A DNA stretch of 64,000 nt from Granulosicoccus sp947495035 (GCF_050589605.1 NZ_JBNGOO010000011.1), one strand, 5' to 3'; positions 45,171 to 54,439 are shown, counted from the first letter of the stretch. Program-made: numbers and translations. The notes: a model not told the origin generated them from the letters alone.

Positions 45171-45896
45171 CTAGAATGGCTGATCAATGGTAAGCGACAA
45201 TCGGCAGCCATCGTCGCTGCAGCCGCCGCCTCCCGATCCCCCGGACGAACTGGCCGCACTGGCAATCAGACCCAGTATGAGTACTCCCCCCACGATATAC
45301 ACGACCCTGGAGATGCCTGCCCCCTCCCGGGCTGCCGCGTCAGCGCTGGCATCGGCCTGAGCCTGAATCACGGGTTCTTCGGCCGGAGGTAGCACTATAT
45401 TTCGCACCAACGGACTGAATGTGTAACCTCTTACTGTTCGGTTGCCGCTGGTATCACGTGCCTGAATATAGTATTCGATGGCCCGCGTGCCGTTCGGATC
45501 TGTCGGAATCTGCGCAATGTAGGTAGACGAGTAGGACACCTGCATCATCACATACCGTGAGAAACTGGTTTCACCGGCGTAGCGATAATAGAAGATCACA
45601 CTGTCCAGATCCTGATCATCCACCACCGTTGCCACGAAGGTCTGCCGAATGTCCGCTTCAGCCTCGGCCACGACATCATGCTCGATCAGCGGTGGTTCGA
45701 GATCCACCGAGGCGTCCGTATTGGCCACCGAGCGTCCATAGGCTCCCCGTTCATACTGTGCCAGCAGCAGGCCTGACGTTGCGGAGCTCCCGGACAATGC
45801 AGGTACCGGCGCATCGGCCAGCGCCACCCGACCGGAAGGCATCACCTGACTCACAGCGAACAAGGCAATGAACAATGTTTTCAGGCACCTAAGCAT
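45171..45896 (-). CDS. Secreted or anchored protein with FN3-like domain and Gly-rich tail
   Basis: 241 aa. A signal peptide starts LRCLKTLFIALFAVSQVMPS. The middle (~85-160) is a beta-sandwich typical of unnamed bacterial Ig/FN3-like repeats (DDQDLDSVIFYYRYAGETSF, IEYYIQARDTSGNRTVRGYT). A C-terminal transmembrane helix (VVYIVGGVLILGLIASAA) and a Gly/Ser/Cys-rich end (SSGGSGGGGCSDDGC) follow. I do not recognise a named family. It is in the same direction as the CBM9-like gene, which starts 11-116 bases after it depending on the start chosen. Confidence 0.65.
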   Translation of the reverse strand: MLRCLKTLFIALFAVSQVMPSGRVALADAPVPALSGSSATSGLLLAQYERGAYGRSVANTDASVDLEPPLIEHDVVAEAEADIRQTFVATVVDDQDLDSVIFYYRYAGETSFSRYVMMQVSYSSTYIAQIPTDPNGTRAIEYYIQARDTSGNRTVRGYTFSPLVRNIVLPPAEEPVIQAQADASADAAAREGAGISRVVYIVGGVLILGLIASAASSSGGSGGGGCSDDGCRLSLTIDQPF

Positions 45897-46021
45897 GTTT
45901 TCTCTGTGTTCGCCCGTGACCGTTCCCAATTGGACCAGATTCCATCAACGCAAGCCAGCGAAAGGTCGACTTGTTAACCTTTATAGACTAGCTTACCGAC
46001 AACTTCACCGGACAACCAATC

Positions 46022-46624
46022 GTGAACAAGTACAAACGCTACATTCCCATCGCCGCCATCATACTACTGGCACTGGGTGTCAATCTGGACCAGTTCGGCA
46101 TTGATCTGCACGCCCTGTCACGCGGTGGCAGTGCACCTGCTACCACCAGCGTTCCCGTTGACAGCAGCAGCAACCGTTCCGGCTCGCATCAAGGCGAGGC
46201 TCTGAGTGAACCGGACTATCCGAAGTGGACCGACACCGAGCCCAATGTCAACCAGTGGCACATCTTCGCCGGAGAGATCAACCGCAGCGGCAAACCCGTC
46301 GGCTTCCACGCCCGCCCCGGTGGCCAGGACCCCTCAGGAGCCAGAGTCAAATCCATTCGCGATCGCCCCAACAGCGCCGGCGTCTACACCGCCAACATCG
46401 AGATTCGTGACGGTCAGCAATGGAAGGGGAAATTTTCCAGCTTCTTTCCCGACTCACTGACACGCGATGAAGTATTGCAGGCTGTTCTCAATGCCTACCG
46501 GAACAGTGATGATCCGCGAGCACAGCCCTTCGAAGGTCCATCCGGGCTCGGGTTTGCGGTGCAGGGCTACACGTCCAGTCGCGGTGGCATCAATACCGCC
46601 TTCCCCATCTACGTCCGGGACTGA
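46022..46624 (+). CDS. Membrane-anchored EndoU-type nuclease
   Basis: 200 aa. Residues 6-22 form a membrane anchor or uncleaved signal (YIPIAAIILLALGVNLDQ). The C-terminal ~130 residues look like the bacterial EndoU domain of polymorphic toxins: QWHIFAGEINRSGKPVGFHA carries the two conserved His (HIFxGEI, then GFH), followed by VKSIRDRP, FFPDSLTRDEVLQAVLNAYR and QGYTSSRGGINTAFPIY. EndoU enzymes are RNA-cleaving and used as contact-dependent toxins. There is no toxin-delivery domain in it and no obvious immunity gene beside it. GTG start. Confidence 0.8.
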   Translation: MNKYKRYIPIAAIILLALGVNLDQFGIDLHALSRGGSAPATTSVPVDSSSNRSGSHQGEALSEPDYPKWTDTEPNVNQWHIFAGEINRSGKPVGFHARPGGQDPSGARVKSIRDRPNSAGVYTANIEIRDGQQWKGKFSSFFPDSLTRDEVLQAVLNAYRNSDDPRAQPFEGPSGLGFAVQGYTSSRGGINTAFPIYVRD

Positions 46625-46678
46625 GCAATCCGGGATTGATGAACCATCAACACGTCACGCTGAGCAACGGTTGACCCC

Positions 46679-48391
46679 ATGAACAGAGCGCTGTCGGCAC
46701 TACCCCGCCTGATCCTGCTGTTCACTCTGCTGGCAACACAGCTGTTGCCTGCAGTGCGTGCGCAGCAGCCGGAAACAGCTGCCTCGGAGACCTCGACAGC
46801 CCCTGCCGAGGAGGGCAGCGTGCAGAACCCGGCAGCGACTCTGGAGAGGTTGGCGTATGTGCAGAGCGTGCTCAGTCAGAAAATCGATGAGCGCAGCAGT
46901 CTGGGGGAGGCCATCCAGACTGCCAACGAGCAGGATCAGGAAGATCTGCGAGCCCAGGCAGAGGAGCTGAGTGAAGATATTCAGCAATTGCGGGACACCC
47001 TGGAGACCATTGCCATCGGCGGCGTCGACAACAGTCTGTTTGCACCCGCGACGGAAGAACCCGACAGCAACTGGCGTGAAGACATTGCCCTGATTGCACA
47101 GCCAGTCATCGACAGCCTCAAGGACCTGACCGAAAAGCCCCGCAAGATCAAGGAACTCAACGACAGGATTGCGCTGCGTCAGCAAGAACAGGCAGCCGCC
47201 ACACAGGCTCTGGATAATCTCGCCCCTCTGGCAGATCGAGCGCAGGAGGGAGCGCTGGCGGACTCACTGGACCGACTGGTCAAGCTGTGGCAAGGCAGGC
47301 TCGACGATGCCCGCAGTGACATCGAGATCGCGCGCTTCCAGATCGCCGACCTGCAAGGCGACAAGTCTCTGGTTCAGACTCTTGCAGAATCACTGCAGGA
47401 TTTCCTGACCGGTCGAGGCCTGACCCTTCTGTTGGCCATCCTCGCAGCGTCCATCGTGTACTTCGGCGTGCGCTTCCTGATGCGCGGTTACCGCTCCGCA
47501 CTGGTCGACAAGGCCACGCCGGAGAGCCGTACCCGTTATCGGCTTGCTGCCTACAGCGTGCAGGCGCTGACCTTCATACTCATACTGATTGCCGTTTTCG
47601 TCGTATTCTACCAGCGAGGCGACGTGCTGCTGCTGGGACTGCTCATACTTCTGATCGTGGGCCTGGCCCTGGGCATCCGCAATCTTCTGCCACGCTACCT
47701 CTCCGAAGCCCGTTTGCTGCTGAATATCGGCCCCATGCGCGAATCGGAACGCATCATGTATCGTGGACTGCCGTGGCGCGTCGAATCCATCAACATGTAC
47801 ACCGTGTTGCGCAATCCGGAATTGCACGGTGTCCTGCGAATTCCGCTGGCCGAGTTTCACGACACGACATCCCGCCCATCCGGCAAGGATCCCTGGTTTC
47901 CGAGCTCGCGCGGCGATACCGTACTGCTGGAAGACCACAGCCCGATGGAAGTGATCGACCAGAATCCCGATACGGTAGTGCTCAAGCACCGCGGCGGCCA
48001 GCTGGTGAGCATGCCTGCCGTGGACTTCTATCGCGCAACCATGACCAATCTGTCGCGCGGCGATACCTTCGGTGTCACCAGCAGCTTCGGCGTTGACTAC
48101 CGGCACCAGGACATCAGTCTGACTCAGGTGCCCAAACTGCTACGCGATGCCGTCAGAGAACAACTCTCGCAGACCGACCTGGCCAGCTTCATCAAGGATG
48201 TAAGAGTCGAACTGAAACTGGCCAACGATTCCTCCCTGGACTACTGGATCTTCGTCACCTGTGACAGCCGTGCCGCGAAGTCCTATCGCAAGATCGAGCG
48301 GACCATTCAGAGTGCCTGCGTCGATGCCTGTACCCGAGCCAAGCTGATCATTCCGTTTCCGCACCTGTCCGTATTGCACCAGCCAGGCTGA
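46679..48391 (+). CDS. MscS-family mechanosensitive channel-like protein
   Basis: 570 aa. A signal peptide (LPRLILLFTLLATQLLPAVR) and a ~200-residue coiled-coil periplasmic part (residues ~50-230: LERLAYVQSVLSQKIDERSS) precede helices at ~240-340 (GLTLLLAILAASIVYFGVRF, then LTFILILIAVFVVFYQRGDV). The helices are followed by the MscS-type cytoplasmic beta and mixed alpha/beta domains, ending in AKLIIPFPHLSVL. It resembles large MscK/YbdG-like members rather than the 286-aa MscS. The pore-helix region is weakly conserved, so channel function is inferred. Confidence 0.75.
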   Translation: MNRALSALPRLILLFTLLATQLLPAVRAQQPETAASETSTAPAEEGSVQNPAATLERLAYVQSVLSQKIDERSSLGEAIQTANEQDQEDLRAQAEELSEDIQQLRDTLETIAIGGVDNSLFAPATEEPDSNWREDIALIAQPVIDSLKDLTEKPRKIKELNDRIALRQQEQAAATQALDNLAPLADRAQEGALADSLDRLVKLWQGRLDDARSDIEIARFQIADLQGDKSLVQTLAESLQDFLTGRGLTLLLAILAASIVYFGVRFLMRGYRSALVDKATPESRTRYRLAAYSVQALTFILILIAVFVVFYQRGDVLLLGLLILLIVGLALGIRNLLPRYLSEARLLLNIGPMRESERIMYRGLPWRVESINMYTVLRNPELHGVLRIPLAEFHDTTSRPSGKDPWFPSSRGDTVLLEDHSPMEVIDQNPDTVVLKHRGGQLVSMPAVDFYRATMTNLSRGDTFGVTSSFGVDYRHQDISLTQVPKLLRDAVREQLSQTDLASFIKDVRVELKLANDSSLDYWIFVTCDSRAAKSYRKIERTIQSACVDACTRAKLIIPFPHLSVLHQPG

Positions 48392-48395
48392 ACAA

Positions 48396-48408
48396 GCCTC
48401 GCCGAGGC
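48396..48408. terminator. Short hairpin after the MscS-like gene
   Basis: GCCTC-GCC-GAGGC, five-base stem with a three-base loop, four bases after the stop. No T-run. Weak terminator candidate. Confidence 0.3.
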
Positions 48409-48584
48409 ATCAACCCACAACCGGAGTTCACCGTCGGTCAGGCTGCGCTCCGTCCCCGCCCTGCAGGCACCAATTACCACGTGCCCCGCCAGTCCATGCG
48501 CAAGACTGGCGCTCATCCGGGTATACGCAAGCTGCCTTTCTCCTCTATTTTCCGATCGCGGGCTGTCTTGCGGCCATCGCTCGC

Positions 48585-48590
48585 TATAAT
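48585..48590 (+). promoter_or_regulatory. TATAAT -10 element before the TetR gene
   Basis: A perfect -10 hexamer 35 bases before the ATG of the TetR-family gene. The only -35 candidate at suitable spacing (CTGTCT, 48563-48568, 16 bases) is poor. The 235-base gap after the MscS-like gene holds nothing else I can support. Confidence 0.45.
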
Positions 48591-48625
48591 CGACGGTACC
48601 TTGTCAAACATCATGCAATGCAATC

Positions 48626-49231
48626 ATGGGCCGACGTAGCGACCACAGCCGCGAGCAATTGCAGGAAATGATCATCGAGGCGGCTCTGAACCTCGTCAGG
48701 CAGAGAGGCGTCGAGAAGGTCACAGCGAGACAGATAGCCACTGCCGTGGGCTATACGCCGGGCATGCTGTATTCGGTATTCATCAACCTGCAGGATATCT
48801 TTCTGCACGTCAACCAGATCGGATTGCGCGCGCTGCATGAGCGTTGTGCCGCTGCGCAGCAGAGCAGCAGCAACCCGGCTGACGCCATCCGCTCCATGGG
48901 TCAGGCCTATCTGCAGTTTGCCCGCGAGCACACGCATCAGTTCGATCTGATGTTCACCCGCAGTATCCAGCACCCGGACAAGCCACCACCGGGTCTCGGT
49001 GACCAGATCCGCACCATGTTCGAGCTGCTCAGCCAGCAGCTGCATCAGTTGCGACCAAACGCCCCCGAGAATGAAGTCCGCCAGGGTGCGCTGGCATTGT
49101 GGTCGGGCGTGCATGGTACAGCCGCATTGAGGCTGTCATCGCAATTTCACCTCGAGTCAACGGACGCCGACAGTCAGATCGTCGATCTGCTCATCGACAG
49201 TTTCATTCGCCACTGGCAATCCCGCCGCTGA
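48626..49231 (+). CDS. TetR-family transcriptional regulator
   Basis: 201 aa. The HTH is LVRQRGVEKVTARQIATAVG, then YTPGMLYSVFINLQDIFLHV. The C-terminal part carries RQGALALWSGVHGTAALRLS, typical of the TetR subgroup with a WHG-type ligand domain. It lies 25 bases before an aldehyde dehydrogenase gene and is probably an autoregulator and controller of that gene. A consensus TATAAT lies 35 bases upstream. Confidence 0.92.
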   Translation: MGRRSDHSREQLQEMIIEAALNLVRQRGVEKVTARQIATAVGYTPGMLYSVFINLQDIFLHVNQIGLRALHERCAAAQQSSSNPADAIRSMGQAYLQFAREHTHQFDLMFTRSIQHPDKPPPGLGDQIRTMFELLSQQLHQLRPNAPENEVRQGALALWSGVHGTAALRLSSQFHLESTDADSQIVDLLIDSFIRHWQSRR

Positions 49232-49256
49232 ACCGTGACCGCAAGGAGTGACGCCC

Positions 49257-50711
49257 ATGATGCCTGACGACCTCTGGTTCGATCCGTCACTCTGTTTCAT
49301 CGGCAATGACTGGGTGAAGCCTGCCGATGCGCAATACCTGGCACTGTCGGATCCATCCACCGGTCTGCCGATCTGCGAAATAGCACGCGGTGGCCAATCC
49401 GACGTCGACCAGGCCGTCGCCGCAGCTGAAGCCGCTCTGCAGGGAGACTGGGGACGCATGAGCGCGCCGGAACGAGGCCGTATACTGGCACGTATCGGGC
49501 AGCGAGTGCTGGAGAACAGCGAAACTCTGGCGCGACTTGAATCGCTTGACGTAGGCAAGCCACTGAGCCAGGCCAGAGCCGATGCCCTGGCCCTTGCGCG
49601 CTACATGGAATTCTACGGAGGTGCCGCGGACAAGATCCATGGCAGCACCATTCCCTATCTGGACGGCTACACCGTGTACACCCTGCGTGAACCGCATGGC
49701 GTTACCGGCCACATCATTCCCTGGAACTATCCCATGCAGATCATCGGCCGCTCGGTGGGCGCGGCCCTGGCCATGGGAAACGCTGCCGTGCTCAAACCCG
49801 CCGAGGAAGCCTGCCTGACGGCACTTGCCTTTGCCGACATGGCGCGGGAAGCCGGCCTGCCTGCCGGTGCGCTGAATGTGATCCCCGGGCTCGGCACGGA
49901 GGCCGGTGCCGCCCTCGGAGAGCATGCAGGTGTCCAGCACCTGTCCTTTACCGGTTCTCTTGCCACCGGCAGGCTTGTCCAGGCCAGTGCCGCGCGTCAT
50001 GTCGTACCCGTGACGCTGGAGCTGGGTGGCAAATCGGCACAACTGGTGTTTGCCGATGCCGATCTGGATGCAGCCCTCCCCTTCCTGGTCAATGCCGGTA
50101 TCCAGAATGCCGGCCAGACCTGCTCGGCCTCATCGCGCATTCTGGTGCAACGTGACATCCATGATGAACTGCTGGAGCGAATGGCCCGGCAGTATCGACA
50201 ACTGCAGGTCGGACCGGCCATGCAGGACCTGTCTCTGGGACCACTGATATCAGCCCGACAACACGATATGGTCAGCGCCTGCCTGGACCAGGGGCAAGAC
50301 CTGGAAGTTGCTGCCCGCGGGCGTATCGTCGACGAGGCACCGGCAGGCGGCTTCTATCTTGCCCCGGTACTACTCGCCGGTGCTGCGCCCGAGCATGTGC
50401 TGGCCCAGGAGGAAATCTTCGGACCGGTTCAGCTGATCCTGCCATTCGACGATGAAGATCACGCTGTCGCCATTGCCAATGGTACGCCCTATGGCCTGGT
50501 GGCCTCTGTCTGGAGTCGGGATGGCGCACGACAGATGCGTCTGGCCAGACGGCTGCGAGCCGGGCAGGTATTCATCAACAACTATGGCGCCGGAGGCGGT
50601 GTCGAGCTGCCCTTCGGCGGTACGGGCCTGTCGGGACATGGCCGCGAGAAGGGGTTTGAAGCACTGTACGGATTCTCGACCCTGAAAACCGTGGCTTCAC
50701 GCCACGACTAG
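49257..50711 (+). CDS. NAD(P)-dependent aldehyde dehydrogenase
   Basis: 484 aa. Motifs are IPWNYPMQIIGRSVGAALAM, LKPAEEACLTALAFAD, VTLELGGKSAQLVFADADLD (general base Glu), NAGQTCSASSRILV (catalytic Cys) and AQEEIFGPVQLILPF. Oxidises an aldehyde to its acid. It resembles betaine/gamma-aminobutyraldehyde dehydrogenases, but the regulator is not BetI-like and no choline oxidase is beside it. AAGGAG eight bases before the ATG at 49257 decides the start over the GTG at 49248. Confidence 0.94.
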   Translation: MMPDDLWFDPSLCFIGNDWVKPADAQYLALSDPSTGLPICEIARGGQSDVDQAVAAAEAALQGDWGRMSAPERGRILARIGQRVLENSETLARLESLDVGKPLSQARADALALARYMEFYGGAADKIHGSTIPYLDGYTVYTLREPHGVTGHIIPWNYPMQIIGRSVGAALAMGNAAVLKPAEEACLTALAFADMAREAGLPAGALNVIPGLGTEAGAALGEHAGVQHLSFTGSLATGRLVQASAARHVVPVTLELGGKSAQLVFADADLDAALPFLVNAGIQNAGQTCSASSRILVQRDIHDELLERMARQYRQLQVGPAMQDLSLGPLISARQHDMVSACLDQGQDLEVAARGRIVDEAPAGGFYLAPVLLAGAAPEHVLAQEEIFGPVQLILPFDDEDHAVAIANGTPYGLVASVWSRDGARQMRLARRLRAGQVFINNYGAGGGVELPFGGTGLSGHGREKGFEALYGFSTLKTVASRHD

Positions 50712-50847
50712 CGTGGTATGACGCATGCAGGGGATGAATGATTACTGCAACTCGCAGCATGACCGTCGAACTGGCAGCCAGACTGGCGTCTGCCAGGAAG
50801 TGGATGGCGGATGCTGTATCCAGGGTCGTTTTCTCGCCTCGATGAGG

Positions 50848-52749
50848 CTAGATCCGGTAGCGCGCGGTCATTTCGACATTGCCTTCGGCGCTGTTGCGCA
50901 GTTCCTCCGATGAATGCCGCACCCGGGCGGCGGCCTCCTGATTGCTCTGCTGTCGCTCGATGACCTCCGCCAGAATGGACCGGACGTTCTTGTTGTCACC
51001 CGTGGCATCCCCAACCAGCTTGGTAATGCCTCTGGCAGTATCGGATTGAACCAGCACCGACTCGGAGATGCTGGTCTGCAGTCCATCGATCTGCGAGACG
51101 ATCTGATTGATACTGGCAATGGCCTCTACGGCATCATCGGTATCGTTGCGGATGGCCGCAATACGAACCTCGATTTCATCGGTTGCCTTGTTGGTCTCCT
51201 TGGCCAGCTCCTTGACTTCATTGGCGACAACGGCAAAACCCTTTCCCGCATCACCAGCGCGCGCCGCTTCGATCGTGGCATTGAGAGCCAGCAGATTGGT
51301 CTGCTCGGCAACCGATGTGATCAGCTTGATGACCTTGCCGATATCCTGCGATGACTCGGACAGCGTGCGCATGGTGCCTCCTGTACTCCTGGCAAGCTCA
51401 ACTGCCTGAGACGCGACCGATGAAGCCTGTGAGGCGTTATCGGATATCCCACGGATACCCGTTTCCATCTGGTCGACTCGATCAGCCACCGCCAGTAGTA
51501 CGTCTCGAACAGTCTGCGCCCCCTGGAGAACCCTTTGCGTCTGATCACCGTTCAACTGCGCACTCTCATCAATGAACTGGCCGAGTTCTTCGAGCTGCAC
51601 GGCCGAATGGTTCACCTTCTGCGCATCCGTCCTGATCTTGCCGAAGTCTCGGCCGAACTGTGCAAAGAGACTCTCCAGATCTCTGGTCATGTGCGCCAGT
51701 GCATCATTCAGGTGCAGGTTCTCGCAGGGGTTCTTTTCCAGATAGCTCAGGTCACCGGCTGCCGCCGCACTGACACCCATTGACAGTCGATCGATTCGAG
51801 CCTGCAGCAACTGTTCACTGGCCGCAGATTCTTCGGCCCGTTGAATCGCCTGATGTCTCTCACTTTCGCGCAGTTCGGCATATTCGGCATCGCGGCGGTG
51901 CTCCACATCCTGCTTGATCTGCTGTTCCCGCTCCTCGGTACTCAATTCTGCGGCACGAATGAGCGCCAGCTCCGAGATGCGATTGCGCTTGAAGACCTGC
52001 AGTGCTCTGGCCAGGGCCCCCAGTTCATCCGAACGCGAGACATGCCGAATGGTGACTGTGGTTTCATCCTCGCTCAACCGCAGGGCTGCATCCACCAGGC
52101 GTTCCAGCGGCCTGGTCACATGCCAGCGTATGAATACTCCAAACACGATGGCGACACAGAACAGGATGGCCACGGCCGACCAGGCAAACTGGCGATCCTG
52201 ACGCTGCACGCTCTGCTCCTGCCCCTCCAGCAGCGTCTGCATTCGCAGAGCCTGATCTTGAACCAGGGTATCGATCATTTCCATCGTGCGCTCTTCGATG
52301 ATATCCACGCCACTTTGCAAGCCAATCGAATCGCTGTCGCCCGGCAGGAAATCCCGCATGGCGTTTTCATAGTGTTCCATCAGCTCGCTTGCCGAATCGA
52401 GAAACCCCTGCAGTTTGCCGCCGCCGCCTGTCGCGTGCCCCAGCCCCTGCAGATACCGTGCATGAGCGAGAATGGAGTCTCTGTTCTTCTGGAGCGCACT
52501 GCGAAACCGCTGAGCTTCGGCCTCATCACTGCTGAGCAATACACTCTTCCAACTGCGTATCAGCCGCTCCGCACCCATCTGGATATCGCGCAGAGCCAGC
52601 TGGCGCGTCTGAATCAGAGTCAGCTCATCGATCGTGCCGGTGTTTGCCTTGCGTGCGGTATTGACCTGAACACCCAGCAGCAACAGCACCACGATCGTAC
52701 AGGCCAGCAACACGAACTGTATGCGCAAGGCCAAACCCAACTTTCCCAT
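50848..52749 (-). CDS. Methyl-accepting chemotaxis protein
   Basis: 633 aa. TM1 at ~8-28 (LRIQFVLLACTIVVLLLLGV), a periplasmic helical domain to ~185, TM2 (SAVAILFCVAIVFGVFIRWH), HAMP (RPLERLVDAALRLSEDETTV), then coiled coil and a signalling hairpin tip (FAVVANEVKELAKETNKATD). The C-terminus ends RYRI with no CheR/CheB-tethering pentapeptide. The ligand is unknown and no che genes are in the window. Confidence 0.95.
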   Translation of the reverse strand: MGKLGLALRIQFVLLACTIVVLLLLGVQVNTARKANTGTIDELTLIQTRQLALRDIQMGAERLIRSWKSVLLSSDEAEAQRFRSALQKNRDSILAHARYLQGLGHATGGGGKLQGFLDSASELMEHYENAMRDFLPGDSDSIGLQSGVDIIEERTMEMIDTLVQDQALRMQTLLEGQEQSVQRQDRQFAWSAVAILFCVAIVFGVFIRWHVTRPLERLVDAALRLSEDETTVTIRHVSRSDELGALARALQVFKRNRISELALIRAAELSTEEREQQIKQDVEHRRDAEYAELRESERHQAIQRAEESAASEQLLQARIDRLSMGVSAAAAGDLSYLEKNPCENLHLNDALAHMTRDLESLFAQFGRDFGKIRTDAQKVNHSAVQLEELGQFIDESAQLNGDQTQRVLQGAQTVRDVLLAVADRVDQMETGIRGISDNASQASSVASQAVELARSTGGTMRTLSESSQDIGKVIKLITSVAEQTNLLALNATIEAARAGDAGKGFAVVANEVKELAKETNKATDEIEVRIAAIRNDTDDAVEAIASINQIVSQIDGLQTSISESVLVQSDTARGITKLVGDATGDNKNVRSILAEVIERQQSNQEAAARVRHSSEELRNSAEGNVEMTARYRI

Positions 52750-53078
52750 TCCGTGTATTCCAAAGACCGCTTCTACCTGATTCAGAATCGGCAGAAAACC
52801 CTGTTTACTGACACTTTAGCGCTTCATTACCGTTACAGAAAAAACCCTCTGGAGGCCTGATTTCTTCTGCAAGCCTGCCACTGTTTTCAGGAATCGGACC
52901 ACCTTGCGACGATTTGGCCACCACCTTTCTGGCACTCACGCCCCTGCTTTGCTAACAACCGTAAAACTCTGCAGATGCTATACATCAGGACAGGCAGAGG
53001 ATCTTTCCGTCAGATCAAGTGTCTGGCACAAAGGTCGCTAGCATTACAGCAGTAGTTGAAAAGATCGAGGATAAGACC
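52750..53078. other. Intergenic region between the MCP and the 211-aa protein gene
   Basis: The 329-base gap separates two divergent genes and should hold both promoters. I see a sigma-54-like element near its right end (listed separately). The rest shows nothing else I can support. Confidence 0.7.
53024..53039 (+). promoter_or_regulatory. Sigma-54-like promoter element
   Basis: TGGCACAAAGGTCGCT. The -24 GG and -12 GC are separated by exactly ten bases, and TGGCAC matches the consensus perfectly; the -12 box TCGCT departs from TTGCA/T. It lies 40 bases before the ATG at 53079. It would need an NtrC-type activator. Confidence 0.5.
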
Positions 53079-53714
53079 ATGATCACGACGTCCGACGACC
53101 GTCTCATTCAACCCAGCAGCTCATTGCAGGATTTCTTCCGTGAGCGAATCGAAGATGCTGCAGAACGCAACAAGCTGGATGGCAACGACGATGCCCTGTG
53201 GTATCTGACACAACTGCTTTGCAACTATTCGAAGACCAGGCATTTTCTCGATGATAACGGGACAGGCGCAACCCTGACACCACTGGCCGAATACTATCGC
53301 ATGGCCCTGGAGTCACCCACCAAGCATGAACGTCGCCTGCAACTGCAACGCCTGGGTGATGTTGCCATTGTCGTAGCCGGTCTGTTTTCCGGCGCTCTCG
53401 ATCGCAAACCCATCGACGTACGCTATTACATGTCCATGGGAGAAGCTGCCTACGGCACGCTGGCAGGAGAATCCAGCCAGTCCAGCAGGGATCGTGCTCT
53501 GCAGGGCATCTTTGAATCCCTGGCCAGCGATTTCAGTGACTATGTCGTTGTCATCTCGGAAGTTCCAACTCGTGCCCGCTCGGAGAAGGATCTGCTGCAA
53601 CTGGTGGATGAATGGGAAATCAGTCATCACCCGGCATTGGCTCGACAACTTCGCCAACAAGGCGTTTTTCTCGAAGAGAGCATCGACAGCGACCACTCCA
53701 GACCCTTGCATTGA
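53079..53714 (+). CDS. Unrecognised 211-aa protein
   Basis: I do not recognise the family. The protein is soluble, without signal peptide or membrane helix. It has IQPSSSLQDFFRERIEDAAE, DALWYLTQLLCNYSKTRHFL, YYRMALESPTKHERRLQLQR (looks helical) and DVRYYMSMGEAAYGTLAGES. The start is taken at the ATG at 53079, with AGG eight bases upstream; a longer frame opens at 53019 but would contain the sigma-54-like site. A second unrecognised gene follows 32 bases later and a convergent glycosyltransferase after that. Confidence 0.7.
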   Translation: MITTSDDRLIQPSSSLQDFFRERIEDAAERNKLDGNDDALWYLTQLLCNYSKTRHFLDDNGTGATLTPLAEYYRMALESPTKHERRLQLQRLGDVAIVVAGLFSGALDRKPIDVRYYMSMGEAAYGTLAGESSQSSRDRALQGIFESLASDFSDYVVVISEVPTRARSEKDLLQLVDEWEISHHPALARQLRQQGVFLEESIDSDHSRPLH

Positions 53715-53746
53715 TCTGCAATCAGACCATCACGAGACGGCGTCAC

Positions 53747-54439
53747 ATGCTGGTTGAAAATCTTCAGACAAGCCTTCAGAGGCAATACGATCTGGCCCTG
53801 CCCTACCAGGTGAAGCAGTTCGTATCACACGATGCCCTGCTGGCCAGAAACCTGGCGGGCTCGGTTCGTCAGGACGGCGGGCAAGAGTCCCATGACCACT
53901 CCATGGACATCGAGGAAACGGTTTTCATCTGCCAGAGCGGTGACACACTGGAGTTTACCGTCTATCTGGATCATGACGTGCTGGATATAGCCAGCGAGAA
54001 CAGCAGAACCGATTGCCATGGTCGGCTACATACCTATGAGCAACATATCATCGACAGTCTCTGCACCGTAGTCGAGGGTGTCAGCCATGCAGTATGCCTG
54101 CTGTGGCATGCACACCATGATCGACAGTTGAGAGCACTGGATCTGGAATTGCAGGCAGAGGTCGACAAGTACCTGTTGCTGATGGCCTGCAATCCCGATG
54201 ACGACAGCCGCAATCGATTGCACAGACAGCTGTTCGACAATGCGCGCTTTACCGCACCGGTGCATTCGGAACTGTACCAGCGTTACAAGGCTGCCAGTGA
54301 TTGCGCGGCAAGCTACTGTGAATGGTTGACGCAGGCTTTCCCGCGCCCGGCCGATCAAACCGGATTGAATCAGGAGTTGGCGCGATTCTATCGTCTGTCA
54401 GGGTCGGCGAAATTCGAACACATCAGGCGTCTGCACTGA
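53747..54439 (+). CDS. Unrecognised 230-aa protein
   Basis: No family recognised. Soluble, helical. It begins LVENLQTSLQRQYDLALPYQ, then DIEETVFICQSGDTLEFTVY with a beta-rich stretch, and continues into ELYQRYKAASDCAASYCEWL. Two histidine-rich spots (LLWHAHHDRQLRALD, RTDCHGRLHTYEQH) could bind metal. The ATG at 53747 begins 32 bases after the previous gene, so the two are probably co-transcribed. Confidence 0.65.
   Translation: MLVENLQTSLQRQYDLALPYQVKQFVSHDALLARNLAGSVRQDGGQESHDHSMDIEETVFICQSGDTLEFTVYLDHDVLDIASENSRTDCHGRLHTYEQHIIDSLCTVVEGVSHAVCLLWHAHHDRQLRALDLELQAEVDKYLLLMACNPDDDSRNRLHRQLFDNARFTAPVHSELYQRYKAASDCAASYCEWLTQAFPRPADQTGLNQELARFYRLSGSAKFEHIRRLH

Noticed and set aside
46022..46624. 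Complete CDI or polymorphic toxin locus
   Set aside because: There is no large CdiA-like delivery protein, no CdiB and no immunity-like gene.
51841..52860. Plus-strand 339-aa frame inside the chemotaxis receptor
   Set aside because: The receptor on the minus strand is unambiguous (HAMP and signalling hairpin); the opposite frame has no family features.
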